Of a stretch of DNA of 64,000 bases, positions 1-8,348 are shown piece by piece. Within the stretch, counting starts at the first letter, position 1. Each line of letters starts with the position of its first letter. The position numbers and the translations under genes are program-made. Under the pieces are notes generated by a model. The model did not search any database and was not told the DNA's origin. It saw nothing but the letters and a program-made list of their open reading frames with translations. This stretch comes from Halobacillus_A sp043497005. GTDB lineage: Bacteria; Bacillota; Bacilli; Bacillales; Halobacillaceae. Location: the NCBI RefSeq assembly GCF_043497005.1, contig NZ_JBIEKE010000001.1, positions 1,178,001-1,242,000 on the forward strand. Direction: 5' to 3'.

Positions 1-1223
1 CTATTAGCTAAAGAAGCAGCTAAAGCTCCTGTTAAAGGAAGACCAGAGAAACCTGACCCGTCTAAACCGGTAATAATCCCAATCAACAATACACTAAATG
101 CTGCTAAAAACGCGCTTTGAGGCAGGAATTCCTGGCTGGATTGTACTAAATCAAACAACAACGCTGGAGCCGCTTCATCCGAAATAGATAAGATACTCCC
201 TGCAAAATCAGGACTGCCTAGAAAAAAGAAGCCTGCAATTGGAATGACTGGTCCCATTGCTTTAAAAGCAAAGACAAAGCCTTCAGTAATATGGTCACTA
301 ATGTAATCGAGGGAACGATATTTTCCAAATGCCACCGTCGAAAGTAATAATAAGATAACGGCTACACCTCCGATGAAGGCTGCGCCTTCTCCACCTTCAA
401 ATCCACCCATTCGACCTGATTCTAATTTCGTGGAAACCATATAAATCATGACGGCAAGCATGGATATGGGCACGAGTACCGCAAAAAATTTACTCCATCG
501 ATCTATGTTTTTATTACTACTCTTGTGCTCATTTTTTAGTCCCTGCATGGCCTGGATCTCTAACTCGTTTCTTGGGTCTGATTTCTTCCTAAAAGTTTTT
601 CGATAAATAAGATAGGCCGTTCCAATAGCAACTACTCCGGTTATAAAGGATAGTACCAAAGCTTGATCCATGACGGCAGTTGTTGATATTCCCGCAGATT
701 TTGCTGATAACCCTGGGGCTACCTGGACGATATAGTCTGAAGATAGGGCCATTCCTTGACCTGCTAAAGCCACAGCTACGGCTGCAATCATAGCCGGTAA
801 TCCTGCCCGGATGGCTGCTGGAACTAATAAAGCGCATATCAGCGGAACAGCTGGAGTCGGCCAGAAAAATAAAGAAATAATATACGTAACTCCGACAAGT
901 ACGAAGAACGAGATATGACTATTGATCATAACCTTCTGAACAGGCTCAATCATTCTCCGGTCAGCACCTAAGTCTTTTAACGAATGGAGCAGCGCTACCA
1001 TGAAAGTAATGATTAAAAATATATTGAACAGTTCTTTAGCAGCCACGAGGTTTGCATTGAATATTGCTGTAAACCCACCTATTAAACTGCCATTAAAAAC
1101 CCATGCTACTACAAATGTCCCTAATAAGGTGGGCAGTACTACACCTTTTCTCAAAGTCATCGTTATAATAATGAGCAGTGTAAAGAAGCCATACAGCCCG
1201 TGAGATAATGTCAATTCCACCAC
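1..1223 (-). CDS. integral membrane transporter, ion-transporter type (3' end cut by window edge)
   Basis: Read by hand on the minus strand. The frame is open from a GTG start at 1223 to the window edge, about 407 codons without a stop. A GAGGAGG ribosome binding site lies about 5 bases upstream. The product is very hydrophobic, with many predicted membrane helices separated by a charged cytoplasmic loop (about residues 200-235, rich in K, E and N). The small-residue runs and the P/T-rich stretch after FFW fit the ion-transporter superfamily (GntP/CitM/DcuC-like folds), but I cannot name the family. It starts 80 bases after the adenine deaminase stop with no terminator between, so it is probably co-transcribed and under the same purine riboswitch. 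A purine, purine-derivative or counter-ion substrate is therefore possible but unproven. Confidence 0.7.
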   Translation of the reverse strand, partial: MVELTLSHGLYGFFTLLIIITMTLRKGVVLPTLLGTFVVAWVFNGSLIGGFTAIFNANLVAAKELFNIFLIITFMVALLHSLKDLGADRRMIEPVQKVMINSHISFFVLVGVTYIISLFFWPTPAVPLICALLVPAAIRAGLPAMIAAVAVALAGQGMALSSDYIVQVAPGLSAKSAGISTTAVMDQALVLSFITGVVAIGTAYLIYRKTFRKKSDPRNELEIQAMQGLKNEHKSSNKNIDRWSKFFAVLVPISMLAVMIYMVSTKLESGRMGGFEGGEGAAFIGGVAVILLLLSTVAFGKYRSLDYISDHITEGFVFAFKAMGPVIPIAGFFFLGSPDFAGSILSISDEAAPALLFDLVQSSQEFLPQSAFLAAFSVLLIGIITGLDGSGFSGLPLTGALAASLAN

Positions 1224-1303
1224 ACATGCCTCCTCACCCCCGATTAACAGAAGGGGATAGGAGTAGAATATGCATGGGGAGCTTTATGGGTGTTTACCTA
1301 ATT

Positions 1304-3082
1304 TTATTCGCTAATCTCTAATGGGATTAATTCAAATGTATCCACGTCTGCTATTCCTCGATTTGTTATTCGTATACTAGGTATCACGGGGAGTGCAATT
1401 AACGAAAATGTCATAAATGGCGCATTCAGCGGGCATCCAATTTCTTTCCATGCTTGATCAAGAGCCTTTACTTGCTTAACAACATTTTTAAAAGGTTGGT
1501 CAGACATAAGTCCAGCAATTGGGAGAGGAACTTCAGCTAATATTTTTCCTTTATTTACAACGATCATGCCTCCACCTAGTTCAGATAGTCTGTTAGCTGC
1601 GACTGTCATATCTTCTTTATTTACACCCATGACTAAAAGGTTATGACTATCGTGCGCAACAGTAGAAGCTACAGCTCCACTTTTAAATTGAAATCCTTTA
1701 ACAAAAGCGTTCGAAATTTGATCAGACTGATGATGACGATCGATACAGGAAAGGTGGATGATGTCATTTTCTTGATCTGATTGAATAACCCCGTCGTTTA
1801 CCGGAAGATTTGCTGTTGCTTTTACAGTTCGTGCATTATTTTCTAATGCTTCAATTACATTTACCCTAACAGAAGAAGCGGAAGTTGTAGCGGCATGAAA
1901 ATCATTAGTTTGTAACGAGCGATTTAAATGAACTGAATTCTTTGCCTTGGCTGGATAAGTGTACGTAGGAAAAGTCACTTGATAAGTATCCTCGTCGTAT
2001 ATGACTTTACCCTCGATCATCACTGTAGTCGGTTTCATTTCTTCTAATTGATCTACGATTAAAATATCTGCCCATTTCCCTGGAGCGATGCTTCCGAGCG
2101 TATCTCCATAATTGAAGTAATGGGCAGGGTTAATGGTGGTTAATTGAATGGCTGTAGTAGGATCAATTCCTTCTTTTATAGCTTTTCGTACCACGTGATT
2201 GAGGTGGCCTTGCTGAATTAATGTTTGGGGATATACGTCGTCCGTAATAAGTGAAAGATTTTCAGTCGGCATCTGGTCCTCTGTAATGATGGGAGCTAAT
2301 TGTTCTACATCCTGCCATGCTGAACCTTCCCTTATCATCACGTGTAAGCCTAATCTTAATTTTTCAAGTGCCTGCTCGCGGGTAACGGTTTCGTGACAAG
2401 AGGAAACACCTGAAGCCACATAAGCTTGAAGCATTTTAGGATCTTCAACCGGGATATGTCCAGTAACCGTTTTGCCCGCTTGAATGGTTGCGTCAATTTC
2501 TTTAGTCATTTTTTCATCGCCATGAATTACGCCAGGAAAATTCATCACTTCTCCTAAACCTGCTACCTTCTCCCAGTTCAAAGCTTCTTTAATATGATCA
2601 GGTAAAAGTTCTGCACCTGCATCTTCCAACGTTTCTGTTGCAGGCACACACGATGGAACAGTAGTGAACACGCGTAAAGGCAGCTGCTGGCCTTCTTCGT
2701 GCATCCAGCGAACTCCTTCGAGCCCAAAGACATTGGCAATTTCATGTGGATCCATGAAAACAGTTGTTGTTCCTTGTTTAATGGCTGCTTTAGCAAATTC
2801 AGTGACACTCAGCATCGTACTTTCTACATGCATATGTCCATCAATTAATCCTGGAGTAATAAACTTTCCTTCTGCATCGATAATTTCTGTTTCATCTCCA
2901 ATAAGATGTTGACATTCTCCAATGTAAGCAATCGCCCCCAATGTAATGGCAATATCTTTTCCTCTGAGGTGTTCTTTAGAGTGAACATTAACGATAGTTC
3001 CATTAGTAATAATAACTTCTGCTTTCCTTTTTCCTAATGCTGTTGCAGCCAGTTGTTGGCGTTGATAGCTTGTCATTTTCAT
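1304..3082 (-). CDS. ade: adenine deaminase
   Basis: Amidohydrolase that converts adenine to hypoxanthine plus ammonia in purine salvage. The protein is 592 residues, the usual length for bacterial Ade. The metal-binding GHMH motif follows PGLID at about residues 78-85. Further family features are the MDPHE and HDSHN motifs and the C-terminal adenine-deaminase domain with GGGM. I chose ATG 3082 because AAAGGAG lies 8 bases upstream; an upstream in-frame start at 3118 would fall inside the riboswitch terminator stem. It is preceded by a purine riboswitch and a strong promoter and followed by a transporter gene in the same direction. No truncation or frameshift is visible. Confidence 0.95.
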   Translation of the reverse strand: MKMTSYQRQQLAATALGKRKAEVIITNGTIVNVHSKEHLRGKDIAITLGAIAYIGECQHLIGDETEIIDAEGKFITPGLIDGHMHVESTMLSVTEFAKAAIKQGTTTVFMDPHEIANVFGLEGVRWMHEEGQQLPLRVFTTVPSCVPATETLEDAGAELLPDHIKEALNWEKVAGLGEVMNFPGVIHGDEKMTKEIDATIQAGKTVTGHIPVEDPKMLQAYVASGVSSCHETVTREQALEKLRLGLHVMIREGSAWQDVEQLAPIITEDQMPTENLSLITDDVYPQTLIQQGHLNHVVRKAIKEGIDPTTAIQLTTINPAHYFNYGDTLGSIAPGKWADILIVDQLEEMKPTTVMIEGKVIYDEDTYQVTFPTYTYPAKAKNSVHLNRSLQTNDFHAATTSASSVRVNVIEALENNARTVKATANLPVNDGVIQSDQENDIIHLSCIDRHHQSDQISNAFVKGFQFKSGAVASTVAHDSHNLLVMGVNKEDMTVAANRLSELGGGMIVVNKGKILAEVPLPIAGLMSDQPFKNVVKQVKALDQAWKEIGCPLNAPFMTFSLIALPVIPSIRITNRGIADVDTFELIPLEISE

Positions 3083-3114
3083 ATGGGGGTCTCCTTTTTT
3101 AAAAGTAAACAAAT

Positions 3115-3138
3115 ACACCTGAACAAATGTCCAGGTGT
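3115..3138 (-). terminator. riboswitch expression-platform terminator
   Basis: On the minus strand ACACCTG and CAGGTGT form a stem around a loop of about 10 bases. A T-rich run (ATTTGTTTACTTTT) follows immediately, before the ade ribosome binding site. Its place between the aptamer and the gene fits a terminator that forms when purine is bound. Confidence 0.7.
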
Positions 3139-3178
3139 TACATAAACTTCTCAGGGTATACGTCGCCCTTAGTGAAGG

Positions 3179-3248
3179 TCATGTAGTCCAGCAATTTACG
3201 GTTGCTTGGGTAGAAACACCTGGGCCTTATTCTCACGCCTATACATAA
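3179..3248 (-). promoter_or_regulatory. purine riboswitch aptamer, guanine/hypoxanthine class
   Basis: All core elements of the purine aptamer can be read on the minus strand. P1 is TTATGTA (3248-3242) pairing with TACATGA (3185-3179). The J2/3 core TTTCTACC and the L3 loop CCGTAAA are exact. L2 is AATAAGG. P3 pairs with one bulged A. P2 contains mismatches and is the weakest helix. The ligand-specifying position before P1 (3186) reads C on the RNA strand, which by the known rule means guanine/hypoxanthine rather than adenine. A terminator follows, so this is probably an OFF switch. Confidence 0.88.
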
Positions 3249-3276
3249 GCAAATTTTGTTGAGATTGTTATTCGAT

Positions 3277-3305
3277 AGTATAGAAGAAAGAGCTTAAACC
3301 GTCAA
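3277..3305 (-). promoter_or_regulatory. SigA promoter of the riboswitch-ade unit
   Basis: Minus strand: TTGACG at 3305-3300, a 17-base spacer, TATACT at 3282-3277. Transcription would start near 3270, about 20 bases before the aptamer. Confidence 0.75.
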
Positions 3306-3311
3306 TTTTTA

Positions 3312-3340
3312 TTGACAGAAGCAAAGTCCAAGGATAACAT
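3312..3340 (+). promoter_or_regulatory. SigA promoter of siderophore-binding lipoprotein gene
   Basis: TTGACA at 3312-3317, a 17-base spacer and TAACAT at 3335-3340. It is arranged back to back with the ade promoter; the two -35 boxes are 6 bases apart. Confidence 0.7.
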
Positions 3341-3346
3341 AGTATT

Positions 3347-3365
3347 GATAATGATAATCTTTATC
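3347..3365 (+). promoter_or_regulatory. Fur box
   Basis: GATAATGATAATCTTTATC matches the classic 19-bp Fur consensus at all but one position. It lies just downstream of the -10 box at 3335-3340, where a bound repressor would block transcription. It implies iron repression of the lipoprotein gene. Confidence 0.85.
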
Positions 3366-3401
3366 AATTAACTGATTACATAGTGAAAGGAGTCATGTGG
3401 A

Positions 3402-4367
3402 ATGAAGAAATTATGGTTATTTTTAATTATGACATTACCCATTTGGTTATTCGCTTGCAGTGAAGAAGAGGAAGCTTCAACTGATACTGAAAGGAGCGTT
3501 ACAATTGAAGACGGATTGGGGGAACAAACTATAAATGGTACACCAGAAAAAGTAGTCGTGCTTGAATGGTCTTATGTCGAGCATTTATTACCGCTGGGAA
3601 TAGAGCCTGCAGGAGTAGCCGATGTGGAGGGCTATAATCGCTGGGTTAATGTAGGGGACCCGCTGGCTGAATCAACAGAAGATGTTGGAACTCGTTCAGA
3701 ACCCAGCTTTGAAGCTATTGCTAGTATGGAACCTGATTTAATTATTGGAGCAAAATATCGTCATGAAGAAATAATTGATGAACTAGAGAAAATCGCCCCC
3801 ACAGTAATTTTTTCTCCTTATTCAGAGGAAGCGGCAGACGATCAATACCAACACTTATTAGATGAATTTGATACCATGGCTGCTATTTTTAATAAGCAGG
3901 AGGTAGCCGGCGATACGATTAAACAATTAAATGAGACGTATAAGGAACAAGTCTCACGCCTTGAAGAAGAAGAAATACATAATGTAGAAGCGGTAGTTAC
4001 GCAAGCTTTTACAGCTCAGAATACTCCAACGATGAGGCATTTTACTACTAATTCTGTAGTAGCTGGTGTACTTCAAGAGATCGGTATTCGCAACCTTGTT
4101 CATACTGATGAGCCAGAAATCTATGGGTTTATAGAGACCACAGTTGAAACCTTGCAAAATTATCAGAAAGCCCATTTCTTTTACATAGTTCAGGAAGATG
4201 ATAATGTTTTTGAGCAACTTGCTGATAATCCCGGGTGGACAAATCTTAATTTTGTTGAAAATAACCGAACCTATAAGCTTCCCGGAGATATGGGGACTTT
4301 TGCTGGTCCTTTATCCGCTGAGCGATTAGCTGTAGAAGTAACAGATGCACTCTTAGAAAATAATTAA
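3402..4367 (+). CDS. iron-siderophore ABC transporter substrate-binding lipoprotein
   Basis: A 321-residue FecB/FhuD-type periplasmic-binding-protein-like lipoprotein that should bind a ferric siderophore outside the membrane. The signal peptide ends in a lipobox (LFAC), giving a lipidated Cys at about residue 19, then an acidic linker. The body shows the TroA/FhuD fold hallmarks: the GTPEKVVVLEW strand near the N-terminus, SFEAIASMEPDLIIG in the middle, and a C-terminal LSAERLAVEVTDALL helix. A Fur box and promoter lie directly upstream. No permease or ATPase gene adjoins it, so it must work with a transporter encoded elsewhere. The exact siderophore cannot be read from the sequence. Confidence 0.88.
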   Translation: MKKLWLFLIMTLPIWLFACSEEEEASTDTERSVTIEDGLGEQTINGTPEKVVVLEWSYVEHLLPLGIEPAGVADVEGYNRWVNVGDPLAESTEDVGTRSEPSFEAIASMEPDLIIGAKYRHEEIIDELEKIAPTVIFSPYSEEAADDQYQHLLDEFDTMAAIFNKQEVAGDTIKQLNETYKEQVSRLEEEEIHNVEAVVTQAFTAQNTPTMRHFTTNSVVAGVLQEIGIRNLVHTDEPEIYGFIETTVETLQNYQKAHFFYIVQEDDNVFEQLADNPGWTNLNFVENNRTYKLPGDMGTFAGPLSAERLAVEVTDALLENN

Positions 4368-4437
4368 ATTCTTTTTATCCCTGTTATCTTTAAGGAAACC
4401 ACCTGAAAAACTGAAAGTCCGTAAAAGGGAAAATTTA

Positions 4438-4486
4438 AAAAAGCGGTTGGTGTAGAAGTTAATTTCCACACTGACCGCTTTTTTTA
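4438..4486 (+). terminator. rho-independent terminator
   Basis: AAAGCGGT and ACCGCTTT arms with internal partial pairing, followed by a T run, 70 bases after the lipoprotein gene. The rest of 4368-4689 holds no gene that I can support. Confidence 0.75.
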
Positions 4487-4689
4487 ACTTTCAAGAGAAT
4501 TGCACTTTCTATTTCTTTATAAGTATAAATTCACACTAGCTAAGAAAATCGACATTACACCTTGTATGCACATTATAGAAAGGACTTAATCAGTGGACTC
4601 CTCATTAAGTATGTCGACCTTTTTAAGTTATGTTCTTAACTTAATAGGGAAGCTTGATTTTATAAGGTTTTCACAAGGAGATGAGAACG

Positions 4690-5286
4690 ATGGGAAGTAT
4701 TTTTCCTATTATTTATGATTATTTTATGAAGCCTGTTGAAAAAAGCAAGATGGGTGAAATAAGAAAAGACTTATTAAAGGAGGCAAGGGGGAACGTTCTT
4801 GAGATTGGAGCAGGGACTGGTCTGAATTTTCCGCATTACCATGACCGTGTCTCTTCGGTGGATGCTGTAGAACCGAACACAGCTATGGTGAATTATGCTT
4901 TTGAAAATGGAAAGCAAGCTAAGCCAATCATCAGGTTTCACGATGCAGTGGCTGAACGCCTTCCATTTAAAGAGCATCGGTTTGAAACGGTTGTTGGTAC
5001 ATTAGTATTTTGTACCATTCCTGAACCTAAACGTGCTGTAAAAGAGATAGAAAGAGTGGCCAAACCTGGGGCTAAAGTAATTTTATTTGAACATGTGAAA
5101 ATGGAACAAGAATGGATGGCTTTTACGCAAAAAGCAGTTACTCCATTATGGAAGCGGTTATGCGATGGATGTCATTTAGATCGAGAGACTTTGAAGCTGG
5201 TAAAAGAATCTAAAATAAAAATAGATTGCGTGGAAGATTACTTTGGCGGCTTATTCGTAACGATTATAGGTCATCTTCCTGAATAA
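4690..5286 (+). CDS. class I SAM-dependent methyltransferase
   Basis: A protein of 198 residues with the Rossmann-type methyltransferase fold. Motif I VLEIGAGTGLNF is at about residues 36-47, an acidic motif II (VEPN) follows, and AERLPF resembles the substrate-loop region of UbiE/Methyltransf_11 proteins. The methyl acceptor cannot be inferred. I prefer ATG 4690: AAGGAG ends directly against the ATG at 4681, leaving no spacing, but sits 9 bases from 4690. The gene stands alone, flanked by non-coding sequence. It resembles small Bacillus methyltransferases of unknown substrate. Confidence 0.85.
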   Translation: MGSIFPIIYDYFMKPVEKSKMGEIRKDLLKEARGNVLEIGAGTGLNFPHYHDRVSSVDAVEPNTAMVNYAFENGKQAKPIIRFHDAVAERLPFKEHRFETVVGTLVFCTIPEPKRAVKEIERVAKPGAKVILFEHVKMEQEWMAFTQKAVTPLWKRLCDGCHLDRETLKLVKESKIKIDCVEDYFGGLFVTIIGHLPE

Positions 5287-5462
5287 TAAAATAGATTAAT
5301 AATAATTATTATAACTTGCTGAAGTTTAGGTAACTTTAAAAGTTTAGAGGGGAAATTAACATTTCTAACAGGTTCTGTGCTATGAAGTTCCCATTTTAAT
5401 TAGTAGAAGCTTTTCTTTAAAAAACGTATAGTAAGGTCAAATTAAACTAGGGGGCTGGAACA

Positions 5463-5669
5463 ATGAGTTATTTTGACCATATGGAAAGAAAAGAATTAGC
5501 GGAAGCAATTGAAATTAAGGATTCTTGTTGGAAGTGTAAAGAATTAGTAGATGAGAAAGAACTAGTTACTGTTACAGACGGTAAAACCGCCTGGGTCGAA
5601 CTATGTAAAGATTGCTATGAATTCTATAAAGATATTAAGAAATTTTCTAAGTTTGGAAAGACTGTATAA
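5463..5669 (+). CDS. small zinc-ribbon-like protein with two CxxC pairs
   Basis: A 68-residue protein with a good ribosome binding site (GGGGG about 8 bases upstream). Four cysteines at residues 22, 25, 48 and 51 form two CxxC pairs, typical of a small zinc ribbon or treble-clef metal site. The rest is charged and soluble, with no membrane segment. I do not recognise the family. It lies alone between the methyltransferase gene and the sucrose regulator. The paired cysteines, a suitable start and clean codon use make it a real gene rather than a chance frame. Confidence 0.7.
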   Translation: MSYFDHMERKELAEAIEIKDSCWKCKELVDEKELVTVTDGKTAWVELCKDCYEFYKDIKKFSKFGKTV

Positions 5670-5740
5670 ATTTATTATTCATAGACAACTTGCTCCTAAT
5701 CGCCTAAAATGATTGTAGATTACGTAATGGAGGCGCGGAT

Positions 5741-6730
5741 ATGACAACGATCAATGATATCGCAAAAATGGCAAATGTTTCTCGAACGACCGTTTCTCGC
5801 GTGTTAAACAATAACGGATACGTTAGTGAAGAAGTACGAAAACGGATTATGCAAATCGTGGAAGAAACAGGCTACATTCCAAGTCTTTCCGCTAAGTCCC
5901 TCCGTACGAAAAAGTCCGGAGTCATAGGGGTAATCATTCCTAGAATTGATACTGAAACCGCCAGTAGAGTGGTTAGTGGGATTAATGAAGTGGTTGCTAA
6001 AGAAAACTTTCAAATCCTCTTAACCGATACTGAACTTGATAAACAAAAGGAAATCGAATATATAAGGTTGCTTCAAAGTCGTCATGTAGACGGTATTATT
6101 TTATTAGCGACAAATATAAATGAGCACCTTATATCGACCATTCAAGACGTTGAACTGCCTTTTATCTCCCTGGGTCAAGACCTTCCAGGGGTGACGTCAA
6201 TTTTATATGATGACTACCACGCTGCAGTAGATATGACCAACATGCTCGTAAGCAAAGGTCATGAGCGAATTGCTTTTATAGGGGTGAGCGAAGAAGATCC
6301 TTCAGTAGGAGTTTTGCGCAAAAAAGGTTATAAAGATTCCTTAGCCAAATACGGTTTTCCAGTGAAAGATTTATGGTTGGAGACGGGTGACTTCAGTATT
6401 GAATCTGGGTATGAAGCGATGAAAAAAATCATTAAAAACAGTAGTGAAGAACTACCGACAGCGGTATTTGTTGTCACAGACCGTATGGCTATTGGTGCAA
6501 TGGAATATCTAAGAGAGCAAGGCTTTCGTATTCCGGAAGATATAGCTGTAGCTGGAGTCGGCGCGTCAACGATGTCGCAATACGTCACTCCTTCTTTAAC
6601 CACGGTGGATTATTTTAATAAAGAAGCAGGGCAGAAAGCCGCTCGACTATTGCTTGAACAGTTGAAGCAAATAAAAGAAAAAGAAAGATTTGTTCAGACC
6701 TATAGACTTATTAAAAGAGATAGTGTATAG
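5741..6730 (+). CDS. scrR: LacI-family repressor of the sucrose operon
   Basis: A 329-residue LacI/GalR regulator. The N-terminal helix-turn-helix (residues 2-21, TINDIAKMANVSRTTVSRVL) is followed by a hinge and a periplasmic-binding-protein-like effector domain with the usual VIIPRI, HVDGIILLA and DRMAIGAMEYL segments. It lies directly upstream of, and in the same direction as, scrA, scrB and scrK, so control of sucrose use (inducer probably a sucrose or fructose phosphate) is the best inference. Palindromic TGTAATCGATTACA-type sites between it and scrA are its likely operators. The ScrR name rests on context. Confidence 0.85.
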   Translation: MTTINDIAKMANVSRTTVSRVLNNNGYVSEEVRKRIMQIVEETGYIPSLSAKSLRTKKSGVIGVIIPRIDTETASRVVSGINEVVAKENFQILLTDTELDKQKEIEYIRLLQSRHVDGIILLATNINEHLISTIQDVELPFISLGQDLPGVTSILYDDYHAAVDMTNMLVSKGHERIAFIGVSEEDPSVGVLRKKGYKDSLAKYGFPVKDLWLETGDFSIESGYEAMKKIIKNSSEELPTAVFVVTDRMAIGAMEYLREQGFRIPEDIAVAGVGASTMSQYVTPSLTTVDYFNKEAGQKAARLLLEQLKQIKEKERFVQTYRLIKRDSV

Positions 6731-6749
6731 TACAAAGCAGTAAATGATA

Positions 6750-6763
6750 TGTAATCGATTACA
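6750..6763. promoter_or_regulatory. operator/cre-like palindrome 1 (scr region)
   Basis: TGTAATCGATTACA is a perfect 14-bp palindrome. It fits both LacI-family operators and the CcpA cre consensus, so either ScrR or CcpA could bind. It lies 20 bases after the scrR stop. Confidence 0.7.
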
Positions 6764-6826
6764 CAAAACGTTCATCTCTTTTTTTTGAATCGACTTACAA
6801 ACGCTTACATTTTTTATTGTAAGATG

Positions 6827-6840
6827 TGTAATCGATTCCC
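6827..6840. promoter_or_regulatory. operator-like site 2 (scr region)
   Basis: TGTAATCGATTCCC repeats the left arm and centre of the perfect site at 6750-6763; the right arm is imperfect. It lies in the middle of the scrR-scrA gap, close to where the promoter should be. Confidence 0.55.
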
Positions 6841-6894
6841 TACACAGGGTGAAGAAATAGAAATAGCACTTTTAAATTTCATTTTTACCAGTTA

Positions 6895-6908
6895 TGTAAT
6901 CGATCACA
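6895..6908. promoter_or_regulatory. operator/cre-like site 3 (scrA leader)
   Basis: TGTAATCGATCACA differs from a perfect palindrome at one position and fits the cre consensus. It is about 30 bases upstream of the scrA start, in the likely transcript leader. Confidence 0.65.
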
Positions 6909-6936
6909 CATATCAGTATTAAAAGGAGGAATTCTC

Positions 6937-8334
6937 ATGGCTAGTAATAAAGAGATTGCTAAGCAGGTGATTGAGGCTGTTGGTGGAGAGGGAAATATAC
7001 AATCCATCGCACACTGTGCGACAAGACTTCGAGTGATGGTACACGATAGAGAAAAAGTAGACGTAGAAACGCTGGAAGATATCGAAAAGGTTAAAGGAGC
7101 TTTTTATAATTCTGGACAATTCCAAATTATTTTTGGCACTGGAACAGTTAACCAAATATACCAATCTGTTACAGAACACGGAGTAGAAGGATCTTCTAAA
7201 TCCGAAATGAAAGAGGAAGCAGCTAAACAGGGAACGGCTTTTCAAAGAGCAATTCGTACATTTGGTGATGTATTTGTTCCTATTATTCCTGTTCTGGTAG
7301 CTACTGGGCTATTTATGGGGCTGCGCGGCTTGCTGCTCCAGGAAGCTTTCTTAGATTTTTTTGGATTAACTCCAGAGACAGTCCCTGAAAATATTGTTCT
7401 ATTTACTGAGGTACTCACAGACACGGCTTTTATTTTCTTACCAGCTCTTGTAGCCTGGTCGACGTTTAGAGTATTTGGTGGTACACCAGTCATTGGGTTA
7501 GTTCTAGGTTTAATGCTTGTCTCGCCTTCTCTCCCTAATGCGTGGGCTGTTGCTGAAGGAAGCGAAAGTCCAATCTATTTCCTGGACTTTATTCCTATTG
7601 TCGGTTATCAAGGCTCGGTATTACCAGCTTTCTTTGCCGGTTTAGTTGGCGCCAAACTTGAGAAATGGTGCAGGCAGCGGATTCCAGACGCGCTTGATTT
7701 AATTCTTACACCCTTTATTGTGTTACTAGTTATGATTGCCTTGTCCTTGTTTATTCTTGGACCTATTTTGCATATTGCAGAAGATGGAATCTTCCAAACT
7801 ATGCTGTTCTTACTGGAACTTCCATTTGGTTTGAGTGGTTTGCTTATCGGGTTGTTCCACCAAGTAATAGTAATTACAGGTGTACACCATATCTTTAATT
7901 TCCTGGAAATTCAACTGTTTGAGAACCTCGGGTATAATCCATTTAATCCGGTCATTACAGGCGCAATCGCCGCTCAAGGTGGAGCAGCACTGGCTGTAGC
8001 TGTAAAGACAAGTTCAAACAAATTAAAGGCTATCGCATTTCCATCATCGATTTCTGCTTTCTTAGGTATTACTGAACCAGCGATTTTCGGTGTGAATTTA
8101 CGTTATATGAAACCATTTATCATGGGGTTGATCGGCGGTGGTGTTTCAGGGTTCCTTGCTTCCATTTTTAACTTACAAGCAACGGGACTGGCGATTACCG
8201 TAATCCCTGGATCTCTCCTCTATCTCAATGAACAAATCTTTGGTTACCTTCTCGTAAATATTGTAGCGATTGCTATTGCCTTCGTGTTAACGTATATGTT
8301 TGGATTTAACGATAAAATGCTTGAAAAGAAGTAA
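6937..8334 (+). CDS. scrA: PTS sucrose transporter, EIIBC component
   Basis: A 465-residue sugar permease of the glucose/sucrose PTS superfamily that imports sucrose and phosphorylates it to sucrose-6-phosphate. The EIIB domain comes first, with the phospho-cysteine at residue 27 in IAHCATRLRV. A linker at about residues 85-100 leads to a hydrophobic EIIC domain with about ten membrane helices and the conserved GITEPAIFGV segment. No EIIA domain is present, so a separate EIIA (commonly the glucose-type protein) must donate phosphate. AAAGGAGGA lies just upstream. It is followed by scrB and scrK in one operon. Confidence 0.93.
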   Translation: MASNKEIAKQVIEAVGGEGNIQSIAHCATRLRVMVHDREKVDVETLEDIEKVKGAFYNSGQFQIIFGTGTVNQIYQSVTEHGVEGSSKSEMKEEAAKQGTAFQRAIRTFGDVFVPIIPVLVATGLFMGLRGLLLQEAFLDFFGLTPETVPENIVLFTEVLTDTAFIFLPALVAWSTFRVFGGTPVIGLVLGLMLVSPSLPNAWAVAEGSESPIYFLDFIPIVGYQGSVLPAFFAGLVGAKLEKWCRQRIPDALDLILTPFIVLLVMIALSLFILGPILHIAEDGIFQTMLFLLELPFGLSGLLIGLFHQVIVITGVHHIFNFLEIQLFENLGYNPFNPVITGAIAAQGGAALAVAVKTSSNKLKAIAFPSSISAFLGITEPAIFGVNLRYMKPFIMGLIGGGVSGFLASIFNLQATGLAITVIPGSLLYLNEQIFGYLLVNIVAIAIAFVLTYMFGFNDKMLEKK

Positions 8335-8348
8335 TATCATGATAAAAA

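Noticed and set aside
3954..4217. 87-codon frame opposite the siderophore-binding gene
   Set aside because: It is fully inside a well-supported gene on the other strand and has no start signals.
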